This document shows positions 7,001 to 7,079 of a stretch of DNA of 7,079 nt, piece after piece. The notes under the pieces are model-generated. The model was not told the DNA's origin and did not search any database. It saw nothing but the letters and a program-made list of their open reading frames with translations. The stretch spans positions 1 to 7,079 of the forward strand of contig DATKWS010000161.1 in the NCBI GenBank assembly GCA_035529435.1, given 5' to 3'. The translations under genes and the position numbers were made by a program. The first letter of the stretch is position 1, and each line of letters starts with the position of its first letter. This DNA comes from DATKWS01 sp035529435. GTDB taxonomy: Bacteria > Krumholzibacteriota > Krumholzibacteriia > Krumholzibacteriales > Krumholzibacteriaceae.

Positions 7001-7079
7001 GATGAAAGTAGATGTACGGATGCGGCGCGTTCACGATCTCCTTGAGTATGAGCACGATGTTGTCGTGCATCTGTACGAG
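4032..7079 (-). CDS. TPR-GAF sigma54-dependent transcriptional activator, N-terminus probably incomplete
   Basis: Numbering is from the first ATG (7070-7068), which gives 1012 residues to TAA 4034-4032. The frame stays open to the window edge and no ribosome binding site is visible in the 9 bases before that ATG, so the protein probably starts further out. Residues about 70-470 form roughly ten TPRs (for example SFNNLGLVYRDLGKVRKALE at 241-260). About 502-657 is a GAF-type sensor. About 687-915 is the AAA+ sigma54-contact domain, with Walker A GPNGTGKD (717-724), ESELFGHEKGSFTGA (755-769), Walker B-like LFLNEI (785-790), FREDLFYRIN (842-851, Arg-finger region) and WPGNVREL (902-909). A Fis-type HTH occupies about 976-1009 (KAAGLLGISKPTLYSKLR). 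Such proteins use ATP to open sigma54-RNA polymerase promoters; here the TPR/GAF part would sense a protein partner or small ligand, as there is no response-regulator receiver domain in view. Oddities are Asn788 in Walker B and GSFTGA instead of GAFTGA. It overlaps the metallophosphatase start by 17 nt, so it is co-transcribed with it. Confidence 0.93.
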   Translation of the reverse strand, partial: LVQMHDNIVLILKEIVNAPHPYIYFHLAGAQKKNEAAMKGFELFHLLLKKKCLCAINCFNESFLQEKLDQHLPPDIRFKLLLELGNYFSLIGNLEKAENLYRRCRKETQKKGDVEKFRALSVEAVRRESEILEKKGEFIKAQKLLEEALASHGEHIMSNERSKLYNDLAWVHYRLGAFDKSWENCLIVHKLLDKKQYPREISQAYNMMGAINWNRSNYEEAILCYKKCLSLREDCNDEIGVAASFNNLGLVYRDLGKVRKALECFKKSMELKQRNNNLPGLAAVHLNIALAYLDGEKIEEAEENCLVARRLAEDIGNQQLLAELYGTMGEIHFLRGELDEAKNFYFQDLHMCERTSSVREKAVVFRRLGELNLREGKIDESTDLLEKAKNLNRQIGSRLETCLLNVLEGRILVAEGKREQGKRLLEGSSLELSLLGRKIAAASIAAEIGELCLEEGNEQLAREYLLRGSSLVGEGETPPSQITRLLEKLDSRQPLSLAEIHSDSERFRALCRITSLIRTTQDPETLYSSITDMARQITGMKRAALVLQSNGNETYRILASGCGFDVGSVITDENIIAILNIARQLGYPLDISRTAIPAGKVSGEFLARHRGIICIPLWIQDEVTGYLYLDSDESNAIPSDEDHSFLLALSQQLALGLERNLLSQKITDMNSARQNTKQIPVQTKERPFIHDIIGESPAMRNIFELIAGIKEMDTTVLLTGPNGTGKDKIAKVIHYSSHRGEKPFVSLNTAAFPRDLLESELFGHEKGSFTGAHRLKIGHFEAAEGGTLFLNEIGDMPLELQPKLLRVLEEQKFYRVGGTREVKTNVRIITATNKDLLALVKQGNFREDLFYRINIFPIRVPALKERKEDIEPLCNHFLTMHCQLYNIPIKQISPEAMTYIANYPWPGNVRELENLINRLIIITKKDTILPEDLPDNVVKRRESQRVESSVSLEESIEYLLENTPFSKSDPLLPKVEGMLCKKVVDKTNDKTKAAGLLGISKPTLYSKLRNHEKNQ

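Overview
The window carries four protein genes and almost no non-coding DNA. One gene, cut at its 5' end, is on the plus strand (2-2206). A compact three-gene cluster on the minus strand converges on it; read in its own direction it runs from the right edge down to 2254. Base composition is GC-rich. The families present (a bacterial tricorn protease, a very long TPR-GAF-sigma54 activator, and an 'EPCGC'-type metallophosphatase) suggest an uncultured Gram-negative-type bacterium of the FCB/Eisenbacteria/Latescibacteria/Krumholzibacteria kind. That placement is a guess from gene content; there is no marker gene here.

Layout: (1) 2-2206, plus: the C-terminal 734 residues of a tricorn core protease, with beta-propeller blades, the C1 domain, a PDZ domain and the S41-type C2 domain, and an intact-looking Ser-His / Ser / Glu catalytic set. 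(2) 2207-2253: a short convergent gap holding one GC-rich hairpin. (3) 2254-3009, minus: a short-form Nif3/YbgI dinuclear-metal protein with a GTG start and a good ribosome binding site. (4) 3011-4048, minus: a membrane-anchored 5'-nucleotidase-like metallophosphatase whose frame is interrupted by a single TGA at 3848-3850. (5) 4032 to the right edge, minus: a sigma54-dependent activator with about ten TPRs, a GAF domain, an AAA+ domain and a Fis-type HTH, probably missing its true N-terminus. The three minus-strand genes overlap by 17 nt and abut with a 1 nt gap, so they probably form one transcript read regulator, metallophosphatase, Nif3-like.

The main discovery candidate is in the metallophosphatase. 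The TGA follows the residues EPCG exactly where relatives, as I remember them, carry a second Cys (EPCGC). The frame then continues without a shift into the conserved G(M/L)ARxATLIRQ and LLVDAGD segments. A 9-bp hairpin with a GGU apical loop starts 18 nt after the TGA; GGU is the loop sequence SelB recognises in the E. coli fdhF SECIS, and the loop lies 28 nt from the TGA. This fits a selenocysteine codon, making the gene a candidate 345-residue selenoprotein that a standard gene caller would split or truncate at Met75. A nonsense mutation or a base-call error (TGC or TGT to TGA) is the main alternative. No selenocysteine machinery is visible in the window.
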